Assembly: GCA_900545405.1 (NCBI GenBank) | Contig: UQYT01000006.1 | Span: 1-64,000 of the forward strand | DNA: 64,000 nucleotides | DNA from: an uncultured Eubacteriales bacterium | Lineage (GTDB): Bacteria > Bacillota > Clostridia > Oscillospirales > Oscillospiraceae | Direction: 5' to 3' | Shown here: positions 25,710-36,970 of the stretch, piece after piece | Layout of the letters: each line of letters opens with the position of its first letter | Position numbering within the stretch: the stretch's first letter is position 1 | Position numbers and translations under genes: made by a program | Notes under the pieces: model-generated | The model's input: only the letters and a program-made list of their open reading frames with translations | Database searches by the model: none | What the model was told of the DNA's origin: nothing

Positions 25710-27931
25710 ATCTCCTGCACTTCCTTCCCCAGCAGCCTTGCGGCCGTCTCCATGCTGCGGTGCTCTATGGCGCGCAGCTTGCGCACGTTCTCCTCGAGCG
25801 CGGCGGCGTCGCCCCGGCGGGCGGCGGCCTCGTCTATCAGGCGGCAGAGCTCGCCGGTCTCCAGGCTCTCCAGCGGCACGCAGCCGCCGTCCACACAGCG
25901 GAGGAAGGCCGTGACCTTCGGGTCGTAGCTCACGCCCACCAGCGGCACGCCCTGGCCCGCCGCAAAGATGAGCCCGTGCAGCCGCATGGACACGACGACC
26001 TGCATCCGAGACATGAGCCCTATCGCCAGCGCGGAGCTGAGCGGCCCGGGCAGCAGCACGTGCGGCACGTTGCCGAGCTTGGCCGCGACCTGGGCGGCGG
26101 CCTCGCCGTCGTCGAGGTGGTTTATGGGCAGGAACACCGCCGTGAGGCCGTATTTCTCCCAGGCGTGCGCCGCGGCGGCGGCAAAGACGCCCGCTTTTTT
26201 GTCAAAGCCCGGCCAGAGGCGCAGGGCAAAGCAGATGTATTTCCCGTCCGGGTCCGCGCCGACGGCCCTGAGCGCCGCGTCGACCTCCTCCGCCGGGGCG
26301 GCGGGCAGGGTCAGCGCCGGGTCCGAGGCCAGGATTATCTCCGGCTCCGTCACGCCGAAGCGCGCGAGCTCCTCTATGCTGTCCGGCTCGCGGAGCGTTA
26401 TGGCGTCCACGCAGGAGTTGAGCACCTTCCGCGTCTTGGCGACGCCGCCCGGGCGCTTCACCGGGCCGATGCCGCAGCCGTACATCATGACCTTGCAGCC
26501 GAGGCGCTTGGCCGCGCGCAGGGTGAAGAGGTAGTACCAGAGGCTCCGGCGGCTGGTGACGTCCTGGATGAGGCTGCCGCCGCCGTTGAGATAGAGCGCC
26601 CGGCGCCGCATGACGGCGAGGAAGCGCGGGAAGTTAAAGGTATGCACCGCCGTGAGCCCCAGCCGGGCCGAGGCGCCCGCGGGGTCGCGGGTCATGACCG
26701 TCACGGGCATGAGCGGGTCAATGGAGCGCAGCTCCGCCACGATGGCGTCGAGGATGGCCTCGTCGCCGGAGTTGCCCATGCCGTAGGCGCCGCAGACCAC
26801 GACGCCGCTGCGGCCATTGGCCTCACGGTTGAGTATCTCCTCGTACACGGCCTTCTGCTCGCGGCAGGTGGCCTCGACGGAGAACTCGCGCGCCGCGCGC
26901 TCGTGCACGGCGCTGCCCAGGCGGCGGCGCAGCTCCGCGTCTCCGGCGAGGGCCGAGAGCCGCTCGGCGAGCGTTTGCCAGTCGCCGGGGGTGAAGAGAT
27001 AGCCGGTCTTGCCGTCCTCGATGAGCCGCGGGATGCCGCCGACGGCGGAGGCCACGGTGGGCAGGGAATAGGATGCGCCCTCGGTGATGGCGTAGGGGAA
27101 GGTCTCCGAGAGGGAGCTGAGCGTGTTTATGTCGAGCGCGGAGTAGAACTCCTCCATGTCGTCCAGCCAGCCGGCGAGGCAGACGGCGTCGCCCGCGCCG
27201 AGCTCCTGGGCCAGAGCCTCGAGCGCCGGACGCTCCGGGCCCTCGCCCGCGATGATGAGCCGCAGCTCCGGGTGGGACTTGCGCGCCTCGGCAAAGCCGC
27301 GCACCAGCGTGGCGAGGTCCTTGACCGGGTCCAGCCTCGCCGCCGCGCCGACGACTATGCTGTCCGGCTCAACGTTGGCGCAGACGCGCCGGCAGAACGC
27401 GGTGCGGTCCAGCCGCTTGGGCTCGCGCGAGAAGTCCAGGCCGTTGTAGATGGCGAAGGTCGTCTCCCTGGGGAAGCCGCGGGAGATGAGCAGGTCGCGC
27501 ATCGCGTCCGAGACGCCGACGTGGTATTTGATGCGCCGGAGCGCGAGGACGTTGAGCACGCCGTAGGTCGCGGCCGCGAGGGGACGGCCCATGTAGTCGA
27601 GCCGGTAGTCGCTGTGCACCGTGCTTACCACGGGGCGGCCGCAGGTCGAGCGCAGTATGGCGCCCGCGAGGTTGGCGCGCGAGCCGTGAGTGTGCACAAG
27701 GTCAAAGCCCTCCTCGGCTATCATGCGGCGCACCTGCCGGAGCGCGGAGAAAAACCCGCCCTCGCACACGCGTGTCTCGATGCCGAGCTCCGCCGCCTCC
27801 TGCGCAAAGGGCCCGTCCCGGAAACAGACGAGCGTGATACCCATGCCGCGCGAGAGGTTTTTGAGCAGCGAGTGGACGTGGGTCTTGGCCCCGCCGGTGT
27901 CGCCGCCGCTTATCAGATGTATAACTTTCAA
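25703..27931 (-). CDS. csaB: GT4 glycosyltransferase fused to CsaB polysaccharide pyruvyl transferase
   Basis: Two-domain enzyme of 742 residues. Residues 1 to about 365 are a GT-B glycosyltransferase of family 4 (HLISGGDTGGAKTH at the N-terminus; SLSETFPYAITEGASYSLP as the donor-site E-x7-E). From about residue 370 a pyruvyl transferase begins (CGAYGMGNSGDEAILDAI), with CGIGPV and SMRLHGLIFAAGQGVP. CsaB adds ketal pyruvate to secondary wall polymer so that SLH-domain proteins can bind. The TTG at 27931 has AGGGGG seven bases before it and gives the family start MKVIHLISGG; a GTG two codons earlier is too close to the site. Confidence 0.9.
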   Translation of the reverse strand: MKVIHLISGGDTGGAKTHVHSLLKNLSRGMGITLVCFRDGPFAQEAAELGIETRVCEGGFFSALRQVRRMIAEEGFDLVHTHGSRANLAGAILRSTCGRPVVSTVHSDYRLDYMGRPLAAATYGVLNVLALRRIKYHVGVSDAMRDLLISRGFPRETTFAIYNGLDFSREPKRLDRTAFCRRVCANVEPDSIVVGAAARLDPVKDLATLVRGFAEARKSHPELRLIIAGEGPERPALEALAQELGAGDAVCLAGWLDDMEEFYSALDINTLSSLSETFPYAITEGASYSLPTVASAVGGIPRLIEDGKTGYLFTPGDWQTLAERLSALAGDAELRRRLGSAVHERAAREFSVEATCREQKAVYEEILNREANGRSGVVVCGAYGMGNSGDEAILDAIVAELRSIDPLMPVTVMTRDPAGASARLGLTAVHTFNFPRFLAVMRRRALYLNGGGSLIQDVTSRRSLWYYLFTLRAAKRLGCKVMMYGCGIGPVKRPGGVAKTRKVLNSCVDAITLREPDSIEELARFGVTEPEIILASDPALTLPAAPAEEVDAALRAVGADPDGKYICFALRLWPGFDKKAGVFAAAAAHAWEKYGLTAVFLPINHLDDGEAAAQVAAKLGNVPHVLLPGPLSSALAIGLMSRMQVVVSMRLHGLIFAAGQGVPLVGVSYDPKVTAFLRCVDGGCVPLESLETGELCRLIDEAAARRGDAAALEENVRKLRAIEHRSMETAARLLGKEVQEIC

Positions 27932-28003
27932 AGTCACGCCCCCTGTTAATCTTGTTTCCGGCGCGAATTTATTGTAATATGGGTAGGAAAAAGCTATCGG
28001 TTT

Positions 28004-28032
28004 ATTATAGCTTACTCGTGACCCATGGTCAA
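28004..28032 (-). promoter_or_regulatory. Promoter for the csaB operon
   Basis: Minus strand TTGACC (28027-28032), 17 bases, TATAAT (28004-28009). Confidence 0.8.
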
Positions 28033-28062
28033 CCACAACACAGAAACGGAAGATGAAGCGCA

Positions 28063-29208
28063 ATGACAAGCATCTACCTCATACGCCACGCGGAGGCGGA
28101 GGGCAACCTCTTCCGCCGCGCTCAGGGGCATTGGAACGGCAAGATAACCGCCCGGGGCAAAAAGCAGATCGACGCCCTGGCGGAGCGGTTCAAGGACGTC
28201 AGGATAGACGCCGTGTACTCCAGCGACCTGGACCGCGCGGTGGAGACCGCGGGGGCCATACTGCGCGGACGTGACGTCCCCTTCAAGTGCACGCCGCTGC
28301 TGCGGGAGATAAATATGGGCGTCTGGGAGGGCGAATCCTGGGGCAATATCACCTACCGCTGGCCGGAGCAGATGTACAATTTCAACAACGAGCCGGAGCG
28401 CTGGCACGTGCCCGGCTGCGAGAGCTTTGACGCCGTGCAGAGCCGGATGCGCGACTGCATGTATGAGCTCGCCGCGGAGCACGAGGGCGGCACCATCGCC
28501 GCCGTCTCCCACGGCATGGCCATCAAGATACTGCTCATGGGCGTACTCGGCATCCACAGCGGGGACGGGCAGCCCATGCTGCACGGGGACAACACCTCGG
28601 TCAGCCTGCTGCAGGTGGACCACACGGGGATAAAGGCCGTCTACTATAACGACAACAGCCACCTCAGCGAGGAGCTCTCCACCTTCGCGCAGCAGCGCTG
28701 GTGGCGGGACACGACGAAGGACGACCCCACGAGCCTGCGCTTTGAGCCGCTCGACCCCCGCGACAAGGCGGACGCCGATTTTTATGTCCGCTGCTACGCC
28801 GACTCCTGGGCCGTGGCCCACGGCTCTTCCGCGGGCTTCACGCCGAGCGTCTACCTCACGAGCGCGCGCTCGCACTCGGCAAAGGACAAAAACTGCGTGC
28901 TCAAGGTCATGAGCGGCGACACGCCCGCGGGCATCCTGGAGCTCGACCCCCGGCGCGGCAAGGACGAGGGCTGCGGCTGGGTGAGCCTGCTCTACCTGTG
29001 CCCGGAGTTCCGCGGCAAGGGCTACGGCGTGCAGCTCATCGGCTGCGCCGCGGCGTATTTCTCGGACAAGGGCCGCCGCGCCGTGAGGCTCCACGTCGCC
29101 GTCACCAATCAGCACGCCATAGATTTCTACCGTCACTTCGGCTTCAGGGAGCTCGGCACGGAGAGCGGCGTGGCCTCCGACCAGCTGCTCATGGAGAGGG
29201 AAAACTGA
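28063..29208 (+). CDS. Histidine phosphatase-GNAT acetyltransferase fusion
   Basis: A 381-residue fusion. The N-terminal 200 residues are a histidine phosphatase: LIRHAEAEGN with the phospho-accepting His, a second-arm Arg/Glu region (LREINMGVWEGE) and VSHGMAIK with the second His. From about residue 225 a GNAT acetyltransferase follows, with the acetyl-CoA loop region CPEFRGKGYGVQLIG and a C-terminal NQHAIDFYRHFGFRE. Fusions like this link dephosphorylation and acetylation of unknown substrates. It is the first of four genes with overlapping ends running in the same direction. Confidence 0.88.
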   Translation: MTSIYLIRHAEAEGNLFRRAQGHWNGKITARGKKQIDALAERFKDVRIDAVYSSDLDRAVETAGAILRGRDVPFKCTPLLREINMGVWEGESWGNITYRWPEQMYNFNNEPERWHVPGCESFDAVQSRMRDCMYELAAEHEGGTIAAVSHGMAIKILLMGVLGIHSGDGQPMLHGDNTSVSLLQVDHTGIKAVYYNDNSHLSEELSTFAQQRWWRDTTKDDPTSLRFEPLDPRDKADADFYVRCYADSWAVAHGSSAGFTPSVYLTSARSHSAKDKNCVLKVMSGDTPAGILELDPRRGKDEGCGWVSLLYLCPEFRGKGYGVQLIGCAAAYFSDKGRRAVRLHVAVTNQHAIDFYRHFGFRELGTESGVASDQLLMEREN

Positions 29209-30305
29209 TGCGGGCCGTCATCCAACAAGTGAAGCTGCCGGACACCGGGCGCATAATCGCCATCTCGGACGTCCACGGCAACCTGCCGTACCTAAAGGGC
29301 CTGCTCGCCCGGCTCCAGCTCCGGGACGAGGACACGCTGGTCTTCTGCGGCGACATCCTCGAGAAGGGCCGTTACAGCCTGGAGACGCTCAGGTATATAA
29401 TGCGCCTGGCCTCGGAGCGGAGGGTCCTCGCCGTGCTGGGCAACTGCGACTTCTGGCAGGACGCCATATACCGCCCGACGCCCGCCTCCGACGAGTACTG
29501 CAAGCGCTATCTGCTCTCGGACAGCGCGGGCTGGGGCCCGGGCCTGCTGGCCCAGATGTGCCAGGAGGCCGGCTTCGTCGTGGGCCGGGGCACGGACATG
29601 ACGGAGTTCCGCCGCGTCATCGGCGCCGCTTTCGAACCGGAGTTCCGCTTTCTCGAGAGCCTGCCCCACGTCATAGACACGGAGCACTACGTCTTTGTCC
29701 ACGGCGGCCTGCCCGAGGGCGGGCGCGAGGACTGGGACGGCTGGAAGTGCATGAAAAACGACAACTTCCTCGGCCAGGGCCGCTCCTTCGACCGTTGGGT
29801 CATCGTCGGCCACTGGCCCGTCACGCTCTACGGGACGGACACCGTCTGCGCCAACCCCATAATCGAGCGGGAGAGGAAGATAATCAGCATCGACGGCGGC
29901 TGCGTCCTCAAGGACGACGGCCAGCTCAACGCGCTCATCATCCCATATAACGGCAGCGAGGACTTTCAGGTCGAGCACTACGACCCCTTCCCCGTGCGCC
30001 GCGTGAAGAGCGCGCAGAAGGGCTCCGAAAAGAGCATATACATCCGCTGGGGCGACAACATCGTGCGCATACTCGAGCGCGGGCGGGAATTTTCCCGCTG
30101 CGTCCACGTCCGGACGGGCTACGAGCTCGACATCCTGACGAAAAACCTCTACGGCGAGAGCGGCGAAGTCCGCTGCAACGACTGCACGGACTATGTGCTC
30201 CCGCTGGAGGCCGGGGACGAGGTCTCCGTGGTGGAGACGACCTCGCGGGGCTACTTTGTAAAGCACAACGGCGTCAGCGGCTGGTACGGAGGTGAACTGC
30301 TGTGA
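29208..30305 (+). CDS. Calcineurin-like metallophosphoesterase with C-terminal SH3-like part
   Basis: A 365-residue protein phosphatase-like enzyme. Motifs in order: ISDVHGN, FCGDILEKG, VLGNCD (the usual GNHD with Cys in place of His), VHGGLPEG and VGHWPV. The final 110 residues contain short beta-rich repeats (YIRWGDNIVRILERGREF; VVETTSRGYFVKHNGVSGWY) that resemble an SH3-type domain. The ATG at 29208 shares a base with the previous stop. The missing His in GNHD may alter activity. Confidence 0.85.
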   Translation: MRAVIQQVKLPDTGRIIAISDVHGNLPYLKGLLARLQLRDEDTLVFCGDILEKGRYSLETLRYIMRLASERRVLAVLGNCDFWQDAIYRPTPASDEYCKRYLLSDSAGWGPGLLAQMCQEAGFVVGRGTDMTEFRRVIGAAFEPEFRFLESLPHVIDTEHYVFVHGGLPEGGREDWDGWKCMKNDNFLGQGRSFDRWVIVGHWPVTLYGTDTVCANPIIERERKIISIDGGCVLKDDGQLNALIIPYNGSEDFQVEHYDPFPVRRVKSAQKGSEKSIYIRWGDNIVRILERGREFSRCVHVRTGYELDILTKNLYGESGEVRCNDCTDYVLPLEAGDEVSVVETTSRGYFVKHNGVSGWYGGELL

Positions 30306-32122
30306 TAGACAGGGCCGATTTTCTGCCCGTGTCGCGCGAGGAGATGCACGAGCGCGGCTGGTGGTGGTACGACTTCCTCGTCGTGGGCGGGGACGCATAC
30401 ATAGACCACCCGAGCTTCGGCACGGCGGTCATCGCGCGCGTGCTGGAGGCGGAGGGCTACCGCGTGGCGGTGCTCTGCCAGCCGGACTGGCACTCGGCAG
30501 ACGCCTTCCGGGACATGGGCGCGCCGAGGCTGGGCGTCATGATAGGCGCGGGCAACCTGGACTCCATGGTCGCGCACTACACGGCCTCGAAGCACAAGCG
30601 CCGCGAGGACTTCTACTCACCCGGCAAAAAGATGGGCCTGCGCCCGGACCGGGCCGTGATCGTCTACGCAAACCGCGCGAGGGAGGCCTTCGGGCCGGAC
30701 ATGCCCATCGTGATAGGTTCGCTGGAGGCCAGCCTGCGCCGCTTTGCTCACTATGACTACTGGGAGGACAAGGTCCGCCGCAGCGTCATCTTCGACGCAA
30801 AGGCCGACCTGCTGGTCTACGGCATGGGCGAGTACGCCACGATCGAGATCGCCAAGGCGCTCAAGAAGAAAAAGCCCATCTCGGAGCTGTACGACATCCG
30901 CGGCACGGCTTACATCGCCAAGGAGGCGCCCGAGGACGCGCTTATGCTGCCCTCCTTCGAGGAGGTCAGCCGGAGCAAGCGCGCCTACGCCGAGGCGACG
31001 CGCATAGAGTACGCGGAGCACGACCCGGTGCGCGGGCGGCGCATGGCCCAGGCGCACGGGGACCGCTATCTCGTCGTGAATCCGCCCGCCATGCCGCTCT
31101 CCAGGGAGGAACTCGACCGCGTGGCGGAGCTGCCGTACACGCGCGAGGTGCACCCAATGTACGACGCCATGGGCGGCGTCCCGGCCATCGAGGAGGTGCG
31201 CTTTTCGGTCATACACAACCGCGGCTGCTTCGGCGGCTGCAACTTCTGCGCGCTGGCCTTCCACCAGGGCCGCATGGTGACGAGCCGCAGCCACGAGAGC
31301 GTCATCCGCGAGGTCACGGCGATGACCAAGCACCCGCTCTGGAAGGGCTACGTCTCCGACGTCGGCGGTCCGAGCGCCAACTTCCGCCACCCCTCCTGCG
31401 CCCAGCAGCTCAAAAACGGCATGTGCGCAAACCGCAGCTGCCTCGCGCCGACGCCCTGCAAGAACATAGACGCCGACCACTCGGACTACCTCGCGCTGCT
31501 TCGCAAGCTCCGGAACATTCCGGGCGTGAAAAAGGTCTTTGTACGCAGCGGGATAAGATACGACTACATGCTCTGCGACAAGCGCGGCGACTTCTTTGCG
31601 GAGCTGGTGAAATACCACATCTCCGGCCAGCTCAAGGTGGCGCCGGAGCACTGCATAGACTCGGTGCTCGACTACATGGGCAAGCCGCACATAGACGTGT
31701 ACGAGCGCTTCATGGAGAAGTACCGCAGCCTGAACGCGCGGTATGACAAGGAGCAGTACGTCGTGCCCTACCTGATGAGCTCGCACCCGGGCAGCACGCT
31801 GGAGAGCGCGATATCGCTGGCGCTGTACCTCAAAAAGACGGGCCGCCGCCCGGAGCAGGTGCAGGACTTCTATCCTACGCCGGGCACGGTCTCGACCTGC
31901 ATGTACTACACGGGCCTGGACCCGCGGACGATGGAGCCGGTGTACGTGGCGCGCACGCCGGAGGAGAAGGCGATGCAGCGGGCGCTCTTGCAGTTCCAGA
32001 ACCCGGCGAACCGACGGCTGGTGCTGGAGGCGCTGCGCAAGGCCGGCAGGGAGGACCTCATAGGCTTCGGCAAGAACTGCCTTGTCCCGCCCTACGACAG
32101 AAGGCGGAGGAAAAAGCAATGA
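30302..32122 (+). CDS. YgiQ-family radical SAM protein
   Basis: A 606-residue radical SAM enzyme of unknown reaction. The family start (DFLPVSREEMHERGWWWYDF), a cobalamin-like N-terminal fold and the cluster motif CFGGCNFCAL are clear; a long C-terminal part carries GQLKVAPEH and DFYPTPGTVSTCMYYT. YgiQ proteins are widespread in anaerobes. The GTG start at 30302 overlaps the previous stop by four bases, with GGAGG nine bases upstream. Confidence 0.93.
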   Translation: MIDRADFLPVSREEMHERGWWWYDFLVVGGDAYIDHPSFGTAVIARVLEAEGYRVAVLCQPDWHSADAFRDMGAPRLGVMIGAGNLDSMVAHYTASKHKRREDFYSPGKKMGLRPDRAVIVYANRAREAFGPDMPIVIGSLEASLRRFAHYDYWEDKVRRSVIFDAKADLLVYGMGEYATIEIAKALKKKKPISELYDIRGTAYIAKEAPEDALMLPSFEEVSRSKRAYAEATRIEYAEHDPVRGRRMAQAHGDRYLVVNPPAMPLSREELDRVAELPYTREVHPMYDAMGGVPAIEEVRFSVIHNRGCFGGCNFCALAFHQGRMVTSRSHESVIREVTAMTKHPLWKGYVSDVGGPSANFRHPSCAQQLKNGMCANRSCLAPTPCKNIDADHSDYLALLRKLRNIPGVKKVFVRSGIRYDYMLCDKRGDFFAELVKYHISGQLKVAPEHCIDSVLDYMGKPHIDVYERFMEKYRSLNARYDKEQYVVPYLMSSHPGSTLESAISLALYLKKTGRRPEQVQDFYPTPGTVSTCMYYTGLDPRTMEPVYVARTPEEKAMQRALLQFQNPANRRLVLEALRKAGREDLIGFGKNCLVPPYDRRRRKKQ

Positions 32123-32400
32123 CGGTTCTGCTCGCGCTGCTGGGCGTGTATCTGCTGGTGATAAATCTGGACGGTCTGATACTCATGGGCGTGGACAAGT
32201 CGCTGGCACGGCGCGGCAAGCGGAGGATCCCGGAGGCGACGCTGTTCCTGGTAGCCGCCATCGGCGGCTCAGCGGGCGTGCTCATAGGCATGTACGCCTT
32301 CCGCCACAAGACCCAGCACGACAGCTTCACGATAGGCATACCATTGATCTTGTTCTTCGAGGCCGTGCTCATCGTCCTCGCCATCTATTTTGCGAGGTAA
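32119..32400 (+). CDS. DUF1294 membrane protein
   Basis: A 93-residue protein with three hydrophobic segments and the DUF1294 pattern GVDKSLARRGKRRIPE and YAFRHKTQHDSF. Function unknown. It overlaps the YgiQ gene by four bases and ends the operon. Confidence 0.9.
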   Translation: MTVLLALLGVYLLVINLDGLILMGVDKSLARRGKRRIPEATLFLVAAIGGSAGVLIGMYAFRHKTQHDSFTIGIPLILFFEAVLIVLAIYFAR

Positions 32401-32406
32401 AAGAGC

Positions 32407-32456
32407 AAAAAAGATTCATCCCGGCGCTCCAAAAAGGCGGCGGGATGAATCTTTTT
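32407..32456 (+). terminator. Terminator after the DUF1294 gene
   Basis: AAGATTCATCCCG (32411-32423) pairs perfectly with CGGGATGAATCTT (32441-32453), followed by a T-run. Confidence 0.9.
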
Positions 32457-32476
32457 AGCCTTTTGCAGCCTGTCCC

Positions 32477-32830
32477 CTCCCCAAGTCGGGCGAGGAACGT
32501 ATAGTCTACCGACTGGCAGCGCTCACGCGAATGGTGGAGCTGCCGAGGTAAAAAAGCGCTTTTCTTTGGCGGCTCGACACCGTTTCTTTGGGCAAGCACC
32601 AAAGAAATGGGGTCGAATGGCAGGGCAAGGTAACGACTACCTCCCAAGGAAACGGCGCACACGCAAAAGAGTAAAGAAAAGGGGGAACCCCCGGCGAGGG
32701 TTCCCCCTTAGACCCCCTCCTGCGCTCAAATAAGCACAAGAGAGTTCCGCGCTCTGCGGAGCGCGGGCAAGGGCTCTGCCCCTGCACCCCGCCACCTTTG
32801 AAAAGGTGGACGAAACTTTCAAACGCGCGC
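32477..32830 (-). repeat. Dispersed repeat, copy C
   Basis: Reverse-strand copy of the element at 18151 and 24471. The AGGAACGT...AAGTCGGGCG end lies at the left and GGACGAAACTTTC at the right. It fills the space between the converging DUF1294 and clpB genes, so this stretch holds no other gene. Confidence 0.9.
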
Positions 32831-32852
32831 GTTGCGCGCAGCGAAGGGCGCG

Positions 32853-32884
32853 AAAAATCCGGGGCCCCGGAGAGGGTCCCGGAT
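32853..32884 (-). terminator. clpB terminator
   Basis: ATCCGGGGCC (32857-32866) pairs with GGTCCCGGAT (32875-32884), one G-U pair, with a T-run on the minus strand. Confidence 0.85.
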
Positions 32885-32888
32885 TCTT

Positions 32889-35483
<2,595 letters not shown>

Positions 35484-35517
35484 AAACGTTCACCTTCCTT
35501 TAGGTGGGCAGAATGCC

Positions 35518-36168
35518 TCAGATGAGTATCTTGCGCCGGCCGAGGTCGGCGTAATACTCGGCCTCTATCGTCCGCGCGTCGGCGCGGCCGCTGAGGTAGG
35601 CCTTCATGAGCCGGTCGAAGAGCTTGATGTACTCGGAGAGCGCCTCTGCGACGTCCTCTGCCGTGCAGTCACGGCCTCGCGGCACGGCTATGCTCCTGAC
35701 GAACTTGCCGTCATAGAGCGCGTAGTCCAGGCTCTCCGCAAGCTGCGGGGCCAGGAGCTTATCCTCGACGTACTTCCAGATCCGGAAGAAGCCCGTCATC
35801 GCCTCGATGAGCGCGGCGGACTGGGTGCGGAACACCACGCTCAGCTCGCCCAGAGAGCCCTCGCCGGAGCGGAAGAGCTGGACCTCGTATTTCACGGTGG
35901 GCCGGTACTTGTACTCGAGGCTGGACTTGAGCGACATGGTCAGCGCGTTGGGCGCGAAGAAGGGGACAAGCTCCCTCGAGGGCGCCAGCATCTGCTCCAC
36001 GGCTCGGAATATATCGTTTATCCTCCGTTCCGGGGTGGTGACGGAGACGTAATCCGCAAGAATTTGATTTATGAGATTTGAGCGGTTCGTCCCCAGCCTG
36101 TGCGCCAGGGCGTCCACCTCGCGCACGACCTCCTCCGAAAGCATGAGGCTGTAAAGTGTCTTTTTCAT
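35518..36168 (-). CDS. Ribbon-helix-helix-type regulator, unknown specificity
   Basis: The 216-residue protein begins KKTLYSLMLSEEVVREVDALAHRLGTNRSNLINQILADY, which is a ribbon-helix-helix (CopG/MetJ-like) pattern. The rest (about 60-216) does not resemble a known domain to me. It precedes clpB in one transcript, so it might regulate clpB or itself; the evidence is position only. ATG 36168 has AAGGCGG about nine bases upstream. Confidence 0.75.
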   Translation of the reverse strand: MKKTLYSLMLSEEVVREVDALAHRLGTNRSNLINQILADYVSVTTPERRINDIFRAVEQMLAPSRELVPFFAPNALTMSLKSSLEYKYRPTVKYEVQLFRSGEGSLGELSVVFRTQSAALIEAMTGFFRIWKYVEDKLLAPQLAESLDYALYDGKFVRSIAVPRGRDCTAEDVAEALSEYIKLFDRLMKAYLSGRADARTIEAEYYADLGRRKILI

Positions 36169-36200
36169 GCGTACACCGCCTTTCCTTCCTTTACGCGTAT

Positions 36201-36229
36201 ATCATACACCTGCGCCTCAAACTTGTCAA
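36201..36229 (-). promoter_or_regulatory. Promoter for the RHH-clpB operon
   Basis: Minus strand TTGACA (36224-36229), 17 bases, TATGAT (36201-36206). Close to the sigma-A consensus. Confidence 0.88.
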
Positions 36230-36451
36230 GAGTCTTATATAATTTTATTTGCGAATTATATGTGAACATTTCGAGCGAAAGCAAGGCGACGGGCGCCGAG
36301 GGCAAAAAAATAGCGCCCGCCGGGCGGCGGACGAAAAAGGGCATAAAAAAAGCATCTGACCCCTGCACTTTATATCCTTGAGCCTTTTCCATAGCATATG
36401 CTTTCAGAAATAATTCCTCTGGACAATCGGCTCTAAGAATCAAGGCAGGGG

Positions 36452-36586
36452 TCAGACGCGGTGATTCTTGGTATCTAACATCAATTTAACCTCTCTTTCC
36501 ACAGATTTCGGAAGAGTCCGAACCTCCGGCGTGCCGCAAGCTGCTGTGTTCTGTTCCGTCCGGTATGCCTTGTTTGCCTTAGTCAA
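36452..36586 (-). CDS. Possible micro-ORF, 44 residues
   Basis: Starts TTG and reads KANKAYRTEQNTAACGTPEV then ends TKNHRV. It has only a weak GAGAAG site. It may be translated or a remnant; nothing is recognised in it. Confidence 0.25.
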   Translation of the reverse strand: MTKANKAYRTEQNTAACGTPEVRTLPKSVEREVKLMLDTKNHRV

Positions 36587-36645
36587 TTTCAGCTTCTCTT
36601 TTTGTGAGATGTGCCGTTTTGTTTAAATTGATCTTCAAGCTGCTT

Positions 36646-36777
36646 TTAACAAAGCTGTGTTGGCATCGGCGGTAAATCAAAGATGGATATATTTTGTATA
36701 TCAAGTGTGCAGCCCGGCTCACCGCTCCGGTCGGCGTTCCGATCAGGTAAGGCGTTGGCTTTCGCCTTCGCTCTCAT
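36646..36777 (-). CDS. Possible micro-ORF, 43 residues
   Basis: Starts ATG about twelve bases after a good -10 and reads MRAKAKANALPDRNADRSGE, ending PPMPTQLC. The first part overlaps a hairpin (AAGGCG/CGCCTT). No clear ribosome site. It may be a leader peptide, a leaderless ORF or chance. Confidence 0.3.
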   Translation of the reverse strand: MRAKAKANALPDRNADRSGEPGCTLDIQNISIFDLPPMPTQLC

Positions 36778-36788
36778 CCTTTGGCCAT

Positions 36789-36817
36789 AATATACTACCG
36801 AAGCGGCTTGATGTCAA
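36789..36817 (-). promoter_or_regulatory. Strong promoter facing the micro-ORFs
   Basis: Minus strand TTGACA (36812-36817), 17 bases, TATATT (36789-36794). No normal gene lies downstream for 550 bases. Confidence 0.7.
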
Positions 36818-36932
36818 CACAAAATATACTTGTTTCACAGTTTTGGCGAAACAACGAAAATAGTTTCAAGGGGGTGTTTATGGCTTTTCAAAGCGTCCCG
36901 GATGTGATAAAATACAAAATTGGGAGCGAAAA

Positions 36933-36959
36933 GGACCCGCCGGAAGGCGGGCCCTTTTT
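36933..36959 (+). terminator. Terminator just left of the insertion sequence
   Basis: GGACCCGCC (36933-36941) pairs with GGCGGGCCC (36946-36954) with one mismatch, then five T. It would shield the IS from outside transcription. Confidence 0.75.
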
Positions 36960-36970
36960 CTTTTGGCGGG

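Larger units (their letters stand above)
36230..36970. other. Lower-GC intergenic island with small dyads
   Basis: This 740-base stretch has visibly lower GC than its neighbours. It holds an inverted pair TCTGACCCCTGC (36355-36366) and GCAGGGGTCAGA (36445-36456), a hairpin AAGAATCA (36435-36442) with TGATTCTT (36462-36469), a minus-strand promoter and two micro-ORFs. No standard gene is seen. It may be the remains of a mobile element, as it abuts an insertion sequence. Confidence 0.6.

Noticed and set aside
36165..36443. Minus-strand frame of 92 codons next to the clpB operon promoter
   Set aside because: It runs through the RHH-clpB promoter and leader, has no ribosome site and no known pattern.
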